Source of the DNA: Agromyces luteolus
Lineage (GTDB): Bacteria; Actinomycetota; Actinomycetes; Actinomycetales; Microbacteriaceae
Length of the DNA: 64,000 nucleotides
Assembly: GCF_009729855.1 (NCBI RefSeq)
Contig: NZ_WODA01000025.1
Location: forward strand, 124,001-188,000
Direction of reading: 5' to 3'
The notes under the pieces were generated by a model, which worked only from the letters and a program-made list of their open reading frames with translations, made no database searches and was not told where the DNA came from. Made by a program: the position numbers and the translations under genes. The first letter of the stretch is position 1. Each line of letters opens with the position of its first letter. Below, piece by piece: positions 54,115 through 63,342 of this stretch.

Positions 54115-54128
54115 CGAACACACGTTCG
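54115..54128. promoter_or_regulatory. LexA-binding SOS box upstream of uvrA
   Basis: CGAACACACGTTCG is a perfect dyad matching the actinobacterial/Gram-positive LexA box TCGAAC-N4-GTTCGA except for the outermost base on one side (G instead of T). It lies about 45 nt upstream of the uvrA -10 on the minus strand and just after the uvrB stop. Confidence 0.8.
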
Positions 54129-54164
54129 AAATCCGCCCGGATGTCGCGCGAACGCGCCGTGCGA

Positions 54165-56228
54165 TCAGCCGAGGTGCCCCGCCTTCTCCATCTGGCGCAG
54201 CTCGCGCTTCAACTCGGACACCTCGTCGCGCAGGCGCGCGGCGAGCTCGAACTTCAGTTCGCCCGCGGCCTCGAGCATCTGGTCGTTGAGGTCGCGGATC
54301 AGCTCTTCGAGGTCGTTCGCCCCGGCCGCGGCGATGCCGTCGCGCTTCATCGGCACCGGCGAGGTCTTCCGCCCGTCGCGCCCGGCGAGGAGCGCGGCCG
54401 TGTCGGCCTCCTCGCGGGCGAGCACCTCGGTGATGTCGGCGATGCGCTTGCGGAGGGGCGTCGGGTCGATGCCGTTCACGCGGTTGTAGTCGACCTGCTT
54501 GTCGCGGCGCCGGTTCGTCTCGTCGATGGCGAGCTGCATCGACTCCGTCATCACGTCGGCGTACATGTGGACCTGGCCCGAGACGTTTCGGGCCGCACGA
54601 CCGATCGTCTGGATGAGCGAGGTCGAGGAGCGCAGGAACCCCTCCTTGTCGGCATCGAGGATGGCCACGAGCGACACCTCGGGCAGGTCGAGTCCCTCGC
54701 GGAGGAGATTGATCCCGACCAGCACGTCGTACACCCCCGCCCGGAGTTCGGTCAGGAGCTCGACGCGCCGGAGCGTGTCGACGTCGGAGTGCAGGTACCG
54801 CACGCGCACGCCGGCCTCGGTCAGGAAGTCGGTGAGCTCCTCCGCCATCCGCTTCGTGAGCGTGGTGACGAGCACGCGCTCGTCGCGCTCGGCCCGGGCT
54901 CGGATCTCCTCGAGCAGGTCGTCGATCTGGCCCTTGCTGGGCTTCACGACGATCTCGGGGTCGACGAGTCCCGTCGGACGGATGATCTGCTCGACCACGC
55001 CGTCGGCGATGCCCATCTCGTACCTGCCCGGGGTCGCCGAGAGGTACACGGTCTGGCCGACGCGGTCCTTGAACTCGTCGAACTTCAGCGGTCGGTTGTC
55101 GAGCGCGCTCGGCAGCCGGAACCCGTGCTCGACCAGGGTGCGCTTGCGCGACGCGTCGCCCTCGTACATCGCGCCGATCTGCGGCACGGTGACGTGCGAC
55201 TCGTCGATCACGACGAGGAGGTCGTCGGGGAAGTAGTCGAGGAGGCAGTGCGGCGCCTCCCCCGGTGCGCGACCGTCGATGTGGCGCGAGTAGTTCTCGA
55301 TGCCCGAGCAGAAGCCGATCTGCTCCATCATCTCGAGGTCGAACGTCGTCCGCATGCGGAGCCGCTGGGCCTCGAGCAGCTTGCCCTCGCGCTCGAGCTC
55401 CTGCAGCCGCTCGTCGAGCTCGTCGCGGATCGTGCCGATCGCGCGTTGCATGACATCGACGCTCGCGACGTAGTGCGACGCCGGGAAGACCGGCACCGCG
55501 TCGAGCTTCGCGACGACCGTTCCCGTCAGCGGATGCAGGCTGTGCAGCGCTTCGACCTCGTCGCCGAACATCTCGATCCGGATCGCGTGCTCCTCGTAGA
55601 CCGGGATGATCTCGATCGTGTCGCCGCGTACGCGGAACGTGCCGCGCGAGAAGTCGACGTCGTTGCGCTGGTACTGCATCGACACGAACTTGCGGATGAG
55701 CCAGTCGCGGTCGACCCGCTGGCCCACCTGCAGCGGCATCATCGCGCTGAGGTACTCTTCGGGCGTGCCGAGCCCGTAGATGCATGAGACCGTCGAGACC
55801 ACGACCACGTCGCGCCGGCTCAGCAGCGAGTTCGTCGTCGAGTGGCGGAGCCGCTCGACCTCGGCGTTGATCGAGGAGTCCTTCTCGATGAACGTGTCCG
55901 TCTGCGGCACGTACGCCTCGGGCTGGTAGTAGTCGTAGTACGAGACGAAGTACTCGACCGCGTTGTTCGGCATCAGCTCGCGGAACTCGTTGGCGAGCTG
56001 GGCGGCGAGGGTCTTGTTGTGCGCGAGGACGAGCGTCGGCCGCTGCACCTGTTCGATGAGCCAGGCCGTCGTCGCCGACTTGCCGGTGCCGGTGGCGCCG
56101 AGCAGCACCACGTCGGTCTCACCGGCGTTGATCCGCCCGGCCAGGTCGGCGATCGCCTGCGGCTGGTCGCCGCTCGGTGCGTACTCGCTGACGACCTCGA
56201 ACGGGCGCACGGAACGGGTGGACTGCAT
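54165..56228 (-). CDS. uvrB: Excinuclease ABC subunit B
   Basis: UvrB is the helicase-like damage verifier. The 687-residue protein has Walker A GATGTGKS (44-51), the beta-hairpin region [21 protein letters not shown], helicase motifs [33 protein letters not shown] and QTIGRAARN, and a C-terminal UVR motif ([20 protein letters not shown]). The ATG at 56228 lies 7 nt after a TAGACT hexamer. A GTG 30 nt further upstream is in frame but would overlap that -10. No LexA box is visible in front of this gene. Confidence 0.98.
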   Translation of the reverse strand: MQSTRSVRPFEVVSEYAPSGDQPQAIADLAGRINAGETDVVLLGATGTGKSATTAWLIEQVQRPTLVLAHNKTLAAQLANEFRELMPNNAVEYFVSYYDYYQPEAYVPQTDTFIEKDSSINAEVERLRHSTTNSLLSRRDVVVVSTVSCIYGLGTPEEYLSAMMPLQVGQRVDRDWLIRKFVSMQYQRNDVDFSRGTFRVRGDTIEIIPVYEEHAIRIEMFGDEVEALHSLHPLTGTVVAKLDAVPVFPASHYVASVDVMQRAIGTIRDELDERLQELEREGKLLEAQRLRMRTTFDLEMMEQIGFCSGIENYSRHIDGRAPGEAPHCLLDYFPDDLLVVIDESHVTVPQIGAMYEGDASRKRTLVEHGFRLPSALDNRPLKFDEFKDRVGQTVYLSATPGRYEMGIADGVVEQIIRPTGLVDPEIVVKPSKGQIDDLLEEIRARAERDERVLVTTLTKRMAEELTDFLTEAGVRVRYLHSDVDTLRRVELLTELRAGVYDVLVGINLLREGLDLPEVSLVAILDADKEGFLRSSTSLIQTIGRAARNVSGQVHMYADVMTESMQLAIDETNRRRDKQVDYNRVNGIDPTPLRKRIADITEVLAREEADTAALLAGRDGRKTSPVPMKRDGIAAAGANDLEELIRDLNDQMLEAAGELKFELAARLRDEVSELKRELRQMEKAGHLG

Positions 56229-56235
56229 GGATCCG

Positions 56236-56241
56236 AGTCTA
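56236..56241 (-). promoter_or_regulatory. -10 element giving a leaderless uvrB transcript
   Basis: TAGACT on the minus strand, 7 nt before the uvrB ATG; same hexamer as at uvrA. Confidence 0.5.
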
Positions 56242-56298
56242 GGTTCGCCCACCGACACGATCCCCGGGATCGCGGTCAGCGAACGCCGACGCCGGGCG

Positions 56299-56928
56299 TC
56301 AGCCGCTCGGTCGTTCGCGCGCCGCCTTCCGGGCCCGCTCGATGTCGACCCAGAGCGCGTCGGCCTGGCTCATCGTGTGCGCGATCGTACCGCCCGTGTC
56401 GATGACGACGTCCGCGACCGCACGCCGCTCCTCGTCGCTCACCTGGGCGTCCACGCGCGCCTCGGCCTGGATCGGATCGAGGCCCCGCTCCTCGACCAGT
56501 CGCTTCACCTGCGCGCGCTTGGGAGCGCTCGTGACGACCACGAGGTCGAACGGATGGTCGACCTGCGCCTCGACGAGCAGCGGCACGTCGTAGACGACCA
56601 CGGCCTGCGGATCCTCCTCCTCGGCCTTCGCGATGAGCCTCCCCGACAGCTCCCGGACCGCCGGGTGCACGATCGCGTTCAGCCGCGCGCGCGCCCCCTC
56701 GTCCCGGAACACGAGCTCTCCGAGCCGCTGCCGGTCGAGCGTTCCGTCCGGACGGAGCACGCCCTGCCCGAACTCGTCGACGATCGACTGCAGGCAGGTC
56801 GAACCCGGCTCGACGACCCGACGCGCGAGCTGGTCGGCGTCGAGGTGGATGGCGCCGTGCTCGACGAGCCGGCGCGCGACGGTGGACTTGCCCGACGCGA
56901 TGCCGCCGGTGAGGCCGATCAGATACAC
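56299..56928 (-). CDS. coaE: Dephospho-CoA kinase
   Basis: CoaE phosphorylates the 3'-hydroxyl of dephospho-CoA, the last step of coenzyme A synthesis. The 209-residue protein has the P-loop GGIASGKST (8-16), [15 protein letters not shown] and [20 protein letters not shown]. It lacks the extra GrpB-like domain found on mycobacterial CoaE. The GTG start is 6 nt after a TAGAGT hexamer (56935-56940), suggesting a leaderless mRNA. It lies between rpsA and uvrB, a conserved actinobacterial order. Confidence 0.97.
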   Translation of the reverse strand: MYLIGLTGGIASGKSTVARRLVEHGAIHLDADQLARRVVEPGSTCLQSIVDEFGQGVLRPDGTLDRQRLGELVFRDEGARARLNAIVHPAVRELSGRLIAKAEEEDPQAVVVYDVPLLVEAQVDHPFDLVVVTSAPKRAQVKRLVEERGLDPIQAEARVDAQVSDEERRAVADVVIDTGGTIAHTMSQADALWVDIERARKAARERPSG

Positions 56929-56934
56929 ACCCCC

Positions 56935-56940
56935 ACTCTA
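56935..56940 (-). promoter_or_regulatory. -10 element giving a leaderless coaE transcript
   Basis: TAGAGT on the minus strand, 6 nt before the coaE GTG. Confidence 0.5.
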
Positions 56941-57009
56941 TTGGTGTCCCGCACGTCGCCCGGAAGGCGGGGCGGACGCGACGACCGGAAGCGCAGCGCG
57001 CCGGGACGC

Positions 57010-57043
57010 CGGAAGGCCGGCCCCCGAGGGGACCGGCCTTCCG
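57010..57043 (-). terminator. Terminator after rpsA
   Basis: CGGAAGGCCGG (57010-57020) pairs with CCGGCCTTCCG (57033-57043), and CCCC/GGGG inside extend the stem with a short loop. It lies 36 nt after the rpsA stop. Confidence 0.85.
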
Positions 57044-57079
57044 TGTGCCGTTCGCGCAGCGCGAGACCGCGCGGGGCGA

Positions 57080-58528
57080 CTAGTTGCTCGAGAGCTTCTC
57101 GCGCAGCGCCGCCAGCGAGGCGTCGTCGGCGAGGGTGCCCGCGCCGGCCGAGTCGCTCGAGTACGACGAGGTGCCCGACGAGAACGAGTCGTCCGACGTC
57201 TGCGCCGCGAGCGAGGCCGCGACCTGCTTCTTGTGCGCCTCCCAGCGAGCCTGGGCCGCAGCGTACTCCTGCTCCCACTTCTCGCGCTGGGCCTCGAAGC
57301 CCTCGCGCCACTCGTTGGTCTCGGGGTCGAAGCCCTCGGGGTACTTGTAGTTGCCCTGCTCGTCGTACTCGGTGAGCATGCCGTAGAGCGCCGGGTCGAA
57401 CTCGGTGCCCTCGGGGTCGACACCCTCGTTGGCCTGCTTGAGCGACAGCGAGATGCGGCGACGCTCGAGGTCGATGTCGATGACCTTGACGAAGACCTCT
57501 TCGCCGACCGACACGACCTGCTCGGCGAGCTCGACGTGGCGGCCCGACAGCTCCGAGATGTGCACGAGGCCCTCGATGCCGTCCGCGACGCGGACGAACG
57601 CGCCGAACGGCACGAGCTTCGTGACCTTGCCCGGGGTGACCTGGCCGATCGCGTGCGTACGCGCGAAGACCTGCCACGGGTCCTCCTGGGTCGCCTTGAG
57701 CGACAGCGAGACGCGCTCGCGGTCGAGCTCGACGGAGAGCACCTCGACGGTGACCTCCTGGCCGACCTCGACGACCTCGGATGCGTGCTCGATGTGCTTC
57801 CACGAGAGCTCCGAGACGTGGACGAGACCGTCGACGCCACCGAGGTCGACGAACGCACCGAAGTTGACGATCGACGAGATGACGCCCTTGCGGATCTGGC
57901 CCGGGTGGAGGTTCTGCAGGAAGGTCGAGCGCGACTCCGACTGGGTCTGCTCGAGGAGGGCGCGACGCGACAGGACCACGTTGTTGCGGTTCTTGTCGAG
58001 CTCGAGGATCTTCGCCTCGATCTCCTGGCCGAGGTACGGCGTGAGGTCGCGGACGCGGCGCAGCTCGATGAGCGAGGCCGGCAGGAAGCCGCGGAGGCCG
58101 ATGTCGACGATGAGGCCGCCCTTGACGACCTCGATGACCGAGCCGGTGACGACGCCGTCGTTCTCCTTGATCTTCTCCACGTCGCCCCACGCGCGCTCGT
58201 ACTGCGCGCGCTTCTTCGACAGGATCAGACGGCCTTCCTTGTCCTCCTTCTGGAGAACGAGGGCCTCGACGGAGTCGCCGACCTCGACGACCTCGCTGGG
58301 GTCGACGTCGTGCTTGATGGAGAGTTCGCGGGAGGGGATGACACCCTCGGTCTTGTAGCCGACGTCGAGGAGGACCTCGTCGCGGTCGATCTTCACGACG
58401 GTGCCCTCGATGAGGTCGCCGTCGTTGAAGAACTTGAGCGTCTTCTCGACCGCGGCGAGGAAATCGTCAGCAGATCCGATGTCGTTGATCGCGACCTGCT
58501 TGGGCGCCTTGGTCGTTGCGGTTGTCAT
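57080..58528 (-). CDS. rpsA: 30S ribosomal protein S1
   Basis: S1 binds mRNA for translation initiation. The 482-residue protein has four S1 repeats at about 36-105, 121-192, 209-281 and 295-367 (for example GVISSIVNFGAFVDLGGVDG and GKVTKLVPFGAFVRVADGIEG). An actinobacterial C-terminal tail of about 115 residues follows, rich in Trp, Glu and Ser. E. coli S1 has six repeats. It has its own promoter and a leader of about 100 nt. Confidence 0.98.
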   Translation of the reverse strand: MTTATTKAPKQVAINDIGSADDFLAAVEKTLKFFNDGDLIEGTVVKIDRDEVLLDVGYKTEGVIPSRELSIKHDVDPSEVVEVGDSVEALVLQKEDKEGRLILSKKRAQYERAWGDVEKIKENDGVVTGSVIEVVKGGLIVDIGLRGFLPASLIELRRVRDLTPYLGQEIEAKILELDKNRNNVVLSRRALLEQTQSESRSTFLQNLHPGQIRKGVISSIVNFGAFVDLGGVDGLVHVSELSWKHIEHASEVVEVGQEVTVEVLSVELDRERVSLSLKATQEDPWQVFARTHAIGQVTPGKVTKLVPFGAFVRVADGIEGLVHISELSGRHVELAEQVVSVGEEVFVKVIDIDLERRRISLSLKQANEGVDPEGTEFDPALYGMLTEYDEQGNYKYPEGFDPETNEWREGFEAQREKWEQEYAAAQARWEAHKKQVAASLAAQTSDDSFSSGTSSYSSDSAGAGTLADDASLAALREKLSSN

Positions 58529-58616
58529 GTAGTGGATGCTCCGAATGGACAGTATCGGGCCCGACGCGGGAAGAGCGGTGTCTTTGGTTGGTCCGCGACG
58601 GGCAGGCGGACAGGAT

Positions 58617-58632
58617 CGTCACACGAGTGACG
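58617..58632. promoter_or_regulatory. Dyad at the presumed rpsA transcription start
   Basis: CGTCAC and GTGACG are perfect inverted 6-mers around four bases, directly downstream of the rpsA -10. It could be a 5' hairpin of the mRNA or a protein-binding site. Confidence 0.45.
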
Positions 58633-58636
58633 CTCC

Positions 58637-58666
58637 ATCCTAGCCGTTCACGACAGCGCGCAGCAA
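58637..58666 (-). promoter_or_regulatory. Promoter of rpsA
   Basis: On the minus strand TTGCTG (58661-58666), an 18-nt spacer and TAGGAT (58637-58642), about 110 nt before the rpsA ATG. Confidence 0.65.
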
Positions 58667-58747
58667 CCCGGGCGTGTCGCGACACCCTGCGACCGCCGCC
58701 GGGCGCGCGACGTGCCGACGCCCGGCGCCCGTTCCGGGCGGCCTCCT

Positions 58748-60412
58748 TCACTCCGCGAGCGCGCCCCGCAGGGTGTCGAGGCCGACGCCGCCGAGCGACA
58801 GCGCCCGCCGGTGGAACGAACGGATGTCGAACGCCGCCCCCTCGCGCCGACGCACGTCGTCGCGCAGTCGCTCCCAGATGCGCTGCCCGACCTTGTACGA
58901 CGGCGCCTGCCCGGGCCAGCCGAGGTAGCGGTGCACCTCGAAGCGGACGAACTCCGACGGCATGTTGACGTTCCGGCCCATGAAGTCGAACGCGTACTCC
59001 CCGGTCCACGCGCCGCCGCCGTCCGGCCGGGGCTTGCCGAGGTGCACTCCGATGTCGAGGACCACGCGCGCCGCCCGCATCCGCTGGCCGTCCAGCATGC
59101 CGAGCCGGTCGGCCGGGTCGTCGAGGTACCCGAGGTCCTGCATGAGCCGCTCCGCGTACAGCGCCCAGCCCTCGGCGTGCCCCGACGTGCCCGCCAGCTG
59201 CCGCCGCCAGGTGTTCAGCTCACCGCGGTTCACGACGGCCTGGCCGATCTGCAGGTGGTGACCCGGGACGCCCTCGTGGTAGACCGTGGTCTTCTCGCGC
59301 CACGTGTCGAACTCGGTGACGCCCTCCGGGACCGACCACCACATCCGCCCGGGACGCGTGAAGTCGTCGCTCGGTCCGGTGTAGTAGATGCCGCCCTCCT
59401 GCGTGGGCGCGATGAGGCACTCGAGCGTGCGGATCTCCTCCGGGATGTCGAACTGCGTCGCTCCGAGCTCCGCGACCGCGCGGTCGCTCGTCTCCTGCAT
59501 CCACCGCTGCAGCGCCTCGGTGCCGACCAGCTTCCTCGCCGGATCCGCCTCGAGGTGCGCGACGGCCTCCTCGACGCTCGCGCCGGGCAGGATCTCGCTC
59601 GCGACGGCCTCCTGCTCCGCGACCATGCGGGTCAGTTCCTCGACGCCCCACTCGTACGTCTCGTCGAGGTCGACGACCGCGCCGAGGAAGCGGCGCGACC
59701 GGAGCGCGTAGACCTCCCGGCCGACGGCGTCGTCGGCTCCCGCGCGAGGGGCGAGCTCCACCTCGAGGAACTCGGCGAGGCGCCCGTAGGCGGATGCCGC
59801 GGCCGCGGCGCCTGCGTCGAGGTCGCGCCGCAGCGACTCCCCCGCAACCTCGTCGGCACCGCCGACGAACGACGCGAAGAAGCCGTCGGCGCGGGCGTGC
59901 CGGCGTGCCTGCACCGCCACCTCGCGCACCTGCCGGACGGCCGGGACGACGCCCCGCTCGATCCCGAGGCGCAGCGTCTCGACGTACCCGTCGATCGCGC
60001 CCGGAACCGCCGACAGCCGCGTCGCGATCCGGGCCCAGTCCGCCTCGCCGGACCTGGGCATGAGGTCGAAGACCTCGCGGATCTCCTGGGCGGGGCTCGC
60101 GATCACGTTGAGGTCTCGCAGGTGCAGGCCGGCGGCATCCGCCTCGAGGTCGAGCCCGAGCTCGGCGCCGAGGTCGGCCACCGTGATGCGGTCGACGTCG
60201 TCGGCGGCCGCCGCCGACGCGAGCGCGGTCCTCGCCGCCCGCACGGCGTCCATCCGCGACTCGTGCCCGTCGGGCGAGAAGTCGGGAAGCCGGTGATCCT
60301 GGTCGGTGCGGCCGATGTAGGTGCCGACCGTGGGGTTCAGCTCGACGATGGTGTCGACCCAGTCCTCGGCGATGCGGTCGACGGCGGTCGGGGTTCGGGC
60401 GGCGATGACCAT
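58748..60412 (-). CDS. DUF885 family metallopeptidase-like protein
   Basis: A 554-residue cytosolic protein of the DUF885 family, zincin-like proteins usually annotated as possible metallopeptidases. The conserved site TTVYHEGVPGHHLQ (about 375-388) carries the HE...HH arrangement, and a downstream GHAEGWALYAERLM supplies the expected third ligand Glu. RTLECLIAPTQEGGIYYTGP and EFVRFEVHRYLGWPGQA are also typical. No signal peptide is present. The ATG lies 7 nt after TAGGCT (60420-60425), so it is likely leaderless. Substrate unknown. Confidence 0.9.
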   Translation of the reverse strand: MVIAARTPTAVDRIAEDWVDTIVELNPTVGTYIGRTDQDHRLPDFSPDGHESRMDAVRAARTALASAAAADDVDRITVADLGAELGLDLEADAAGLHLRDLNVIASPAQEIREVFDLMPRSGEADWARIATRLSAVPGAIDGYVETLRLGIERGVVPAVRQVREVAVQARRHARADGFFASFVGGADEVAGESLRRDLDAGAAAAASAYGRLAEFLEVELAPRAGADDAVGREVYALRSRRFLGAVVDLDETYEWGVEELTRMVAEQEAVASEILPGASVEEAVAHLEADPARKLVGTEALQRWMQETSDRAVAELGATQFDIPEEIRTLECLIAPTQEGGIYYTGPSDDFTRPGRMWWSVPEGVTEFDTWREKTTVYHEGVPGHHLQIGQAVVNRGELNTWRRQLAGTSGHAEGWALYAERLMQDLGYLDDPADRLGMLDGQRMRAARVVLDIGVHLGKPRPDGGGAWTGEYAFDFMGRNVNMPSEFVRFEVHRYLGWPGQAPSYKVGQRIWERLRDDVRRREGAAFDIRSFHRRALSLGGVGLDTLRGALAE

Positions 60413-60419
60413 GATCGCG

Positions 60420-60425
60420 AGCCTA
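60420..60425 (-). promoter_or_regulatory. -10 element giving a leaderless DUF885 transcript
   Basis: TAGGCT on the minus strand, 7 nt before the ATG of the DUF885 gene. Confidence 0.5.
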
Positions 60426-60447
60426 GACGAGCGCGTGCCGCGACCGC

Positions 60448-60495
60448 GAAGCGACGAGTTCCCCTCGCTTCCGGAGGAGTTCCCCTCGCTTCCGG
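60448..60495. repeat. Tandem 19-bp direct repeat between polA and DUF885 genes
   Basis: GAGTTCCCCTCGCTTCCGG occurs at 60456-60474 and again at 60477-60495, two bases apart. TCGCTTC in each copy can pair with GAAGCGA at 60448-60454, so two alternative hairpins are possible. It lies downstream of polA and just upstream of the DUF885 -10, so it may be a polA terminator or a regulatory site. Confidence 0.7.
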
Positions 60496-60520
60496 CGACC
60501 CGACCTCGGCCCGGCCGGGG

Positions 60521-63208
60521 TCAGTGCGCCGCGTCCTCCCAGTCGCGACCCCGGCCGACCTGCACGTCGAGCGGCACGAGCAGCTCCGCGGCATGCGACA
60601 TCCGCTCGTGCACGAGGGCCTCGAGCTCGTCGCCCTCGCCCTCGGCGACCTCGAAGATGAGCTCGTCGTGCACCTGCATGAGCATGCGCGAGCGCAGCTC
60701 GCGCATGCTCAGCTCGCCTTCGACCCCGATCATCGCGAACTTCATGATGTCGGCCGCCGATCCCTGGATCGGGGCGTTGAGCGCTGCACGCTCGGCGTTC
60801 TCGCGGAGCACGCGGTTGGGGCTGTTGAGGTCGGGGAAGGGACGGCGTCGGCCGAAGATCGTCTCGGTGTAGCCGTCGACCTTCGCCTGCGCGACGACGC
60901 CGCGGAGGTAGTCGCGGACGGCGCCGAACCGTTCGAAGTAGTCCTTCATGAGCTGCGTCGCCTCGGCGCGGTCGATGCGCAGCTGCTTGGAGAGGCCGAA
61001 GGCGCTCAGCCCGTACGCCAGGCCGTACGACATCGCCTTCACCTTCGTGCGCATGAGCGGCGTGACGTCGGCCGGCTCGACGTCGAAGATCCGGGCGCCC
61101 ACGAAGCGGTGCAGGTCCTCGCCGGAGTGGAACGCCTCGATGAGCCCCGGGTCCTCCGACAGGTGCGCCATGATCCGCATCTCGATCTGCGAGTAGTCGG
61201 CCGTGAGCAGTTCGACGTACTCCGGGCCGTGGGTGAAGGCCGCGCGGATGCGACGCCCCTCCTCGGTGCGGACCGGGATGTTCTGGAGGTTGGGGTCGGT
61301 CGACGAGATGCGGCCCGTCGTCGTGCCCACCTGCACGTAGCTCGTGCGGACGCGGCCGTCGGACTGGATCGACTTGTCGAGCGTCTCGACGATCTGCCGG
61401 AGCTTCGTGGCGTCGCGGTGCTCGAGCAGGAGCCCGAGGAACGGGTGCGGGTTCGTCTCCTGCAGGTCGGCGAGCGCCCCCGCGTCGGTCGAGTACCCCG
61501 TCTTGGTGGCGCGCGTCTTCGGCATGCCGAGCTGCTCGAACAGCACCTCCTGCAGCTGCTTCGGCGAGCCGAGGTTGACCTCGCGGCCGATCTCGTCGTA
61601 CGCGGACTGCGCGAGCGCCGCGGCCCGCTCGCCGAGCTGGCCGGAGAGCTCCGAGAGCGTCGCGTGCTCGACCGTGACGCCGCGCAGCTCCATCTCGGCG
61701 AGGACGCCGACGATCGGGATCTCGATGTCGGCGAGGACCCGGCGCGACCCCTCGGAGAGCGCCGCGAGCACGTGCGGCGCGACGCGCAGCGAATACCAGG
61801 CGAACTCGGGCGCGCCGGCGGTGCTGTCGGCATCGGGCACCAGCTGCGACGGGTCGGCCATGGGGACGGTCTCGCCGAGGTAGCGGGAGACGAGGTCGAC
61901 CAGGTCCTTCTCCGCCAGGCTCGGGCGGACGAGCCAGCCCGCGATCAGCGTGTCGACGACGAGGCCGTCGAATGCGAGTCCCGATCGGCGGAGCGCCTTG
62001 AGCTGCGGCTTGGCGTCGGTCATGACCTTCGGCGCGTCGCCGGCGAGCCACGCCTCGAAGGGGGCGAGCTCGGCGTCGCCCGCGGCCCAGTCGAGCCGGA
62101 CGCTCTCGGTCGTGCTCGCGATGCCCGCGCCGATCACGCGCCCGTCGAGGACCTCGAGGCTGAGTCCGAGGCCCGCGGGCTCGGCGGCGGTCGAGCGCGC
62201 GAGCCAGTCGGCGAGGTCGTCGCCGCGGAGCGACTGCGGAACGGGGGTCACCGCCGCGGGTTCCGCCTCGGCGGACAGGGCCGCGGTGCCGTCGGCGGTC
62301 AGCCCGTTCGACTCGGCCGCCATCTTCGTGACGCGCTCGAGCAGGGTCTTGAACTCGAGCCGGTCGAACAGCTCCCGCACGGCCGCCTCGTCCATGGGCT
62401 GCGCGGCGAGGTCGCGGATCGCGACGTCGAGCTCGAGGTCGCGGACCAGGCGGTTGAGGCGACGGTTGCGGATCGCGTTCTCACGCTCTCGACGCAGGTT
62501 GTCGCCGACCACGCCCTTGATCTCGTCGATGTGCTCGAGGATGCCGTCGAGGCTGCCGTACAGGCCCAGCCACTTGACCGCGGTCTTCTCGCCGACCTTC
62601 GTGATGCCGGGCAGGTTGTCGCTCGTCTCGCCGACGAGCGCGGCGACCTCGGGGTACTGCTCGGGTCGCACGCCGTAGCGCTCGAGCACCGCATCGGCGT
62701 CGTAGCGCTTCAGCTGCGACACGCCCTGCACGTTCGGATAGAGGAGCGTCACGTCGTCGTCGACGAGCTGGATGGTGTCGCGGTCGCCCGAGACGACGAG
62801 CACCTCGTAGCCCTCGGCCGCGCCGCGCGTTGCGAGCGTGGCGAGGATGTCGTCGGCCTCGTAGTCCTCCTTCTCGAGCACCGTGATCCGCATGGCGCGG
62901 AGCGCGTCCTTCAGGAGGCCGATCTGGCCCTTGAACTCCGACGGCGTCTCGCTCCGGTTCGCCTTGTACTCGGTGTACTCGCGCGTGCGGAACGACTGCC
63001 GCGACGTGTCGAACGCGACGGCCAGGTGCGTCGGACGCTCGTGCCGCAGCAGCATGAGGAGCATCGACAGGAAGCCGTGGATGGCGTTCGTGTGCTGGCC
63101 GTCTCGGGTGCTGAAGCTGTCGACCGGCAGTGCGTAGAACGCGCGGTAGGCCAACGAGTGGCCGTCGACGACGAGCAGGGTGGGCTTCACGGGGGTGGGG
63201 TCCGGCAC
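60521..63208 (-). CDS. polA: DNA polymerase I
   Basis: PolA fills repair gaps and removes primers. The 895-residue protein has a 5' nuclease domain (1 to about 300; DGHSLAYRAFYAL, KEDYEADDILATL, VSGDRDTIQLV), a middle 3'-5' exonuclease-like domain, and a polymerase domain with motif A (TADYSQIEMRIMAH, D671), motif B (RTKVKAMSYGLAYGLSAFGL) and motif C (QVHDELIFE, about 845). In the exonuclease-like domain the catalytic DTE of E. coli is replaced (GLSLEVLD), so proofreading is lost, as known in mycobacteria. The GTG start follows TAGTCT by 6 nt, implying a leaderless mRNA. Confidence 0.98.
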   Translation of the reverse strand: MPDPTPVKPTLLVVDGHSLAYRAFYALPVDSFSTRDGQHTNAIHGFLSMLLMLLRHERPTHLAVAFDTSRQSFRTREYTEYKANRSETPSEFKGQIGLLKDALRAMRITVLEKEDYEADDILATLATRGAAEGYEVLVVSGDRDTIQLVDDDVTLLYPNVQGVSQLKRYDADAVLERYGVRPEQYPEVAALVGETSDNLPGITKVGEKTAVKWLGLYGSLDGILEHIDEIKGVVGDNLRRERENAIRNRRLNRLVRDLELDVAIRDLAAQPMDEAAVRELFDRLEFKTLLERVTKMAAESNGLTADGTAALSAEAEPAAVTPVPQSLRGDDLADWLARSTAAEPAGLGLSLEVLDGRVIGAGIASTTESVRLDWAAGDAELAPFEAWLAGDAPKVMTDAKPQLKALRRSGLAFDGLVVDTLIAGWLVRPSLAEKDLVDLVSRYLGETVPMADPSQLVPDADSTAGAPEFAWYSLRVAPHVLAALSEGSRRVLADIEIPIVGVLAEMELRGVTVEHATLSELSGQLGERAAALAQSAYDEIGREVNLGSPKQLQEVLFEQLGMPKTRATKTGYSTDAGALADLQETNPHPFLGLLLEHRDATKLRQIVETLDKSIQSDGRVRTSYVQVGTTTGRISSTDPNLQNIPVRTEEGRRIRAAFTHGPEYVELLTADYSQIEMRIMAHLSEDPGLIEAFHSGEDLHRFVGARIFDVEPADVTPLMRTKVKAMSYGLAYGLSAFGLSKQLRIDRAEATQLMKDYFERFGAVRDYLRGVVAQAKVDGYTETIFGRRRPFPDLNSPNRVLRENAERAALNAPIQGSAADIMKFAMIGVEGELSMRELRSRMLMQVHDELIFEVAEGEGDELEALVHERMSHAAELLVPLDVQVGRGRDWEDAAH

Positions 63209-63214
63209 CCGACA

Positions 63215-63220
63215 AGACTA
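63215..63220 (-). promoter_or_regulatory. -10 element giving a leaderless polA transcript
   Basis: TAGTCT on the minus strand, 6 nt before the polA GTG. Confidence 0.5.
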
Positions 63221-63276
63221 CAAGCGGGCACCGACACCGCCGGACGCCCCGGACCGGTCGCGGAGCGCCCGCAGAC

Positions 63277-63315
63277 GACGGATGCCGCGACGAACGAATC
63301 GTCGCGGCATCCGTC
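63277..63315 (-). terminator. Terminator after the ANTAR regulator gene
   Basis: GACGGATGCCGCGACGA (63277-63293) pairs perfectly with TCGTCGCGGCATCCGTC (63299-63315) around 5 nt. The stem again contains GGATGCCGCG. Confidence 0.85.
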
Positions 63316-63342
63316 ATCGGGCGGGCCGCCCGCGTGGTCGGT

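Noticed and set aside
56229..56298. A second SOS box before uvrB
   Set aside because: No sequence within one or two mismatches of TCGAAC-N4-GTTCGA was found there.
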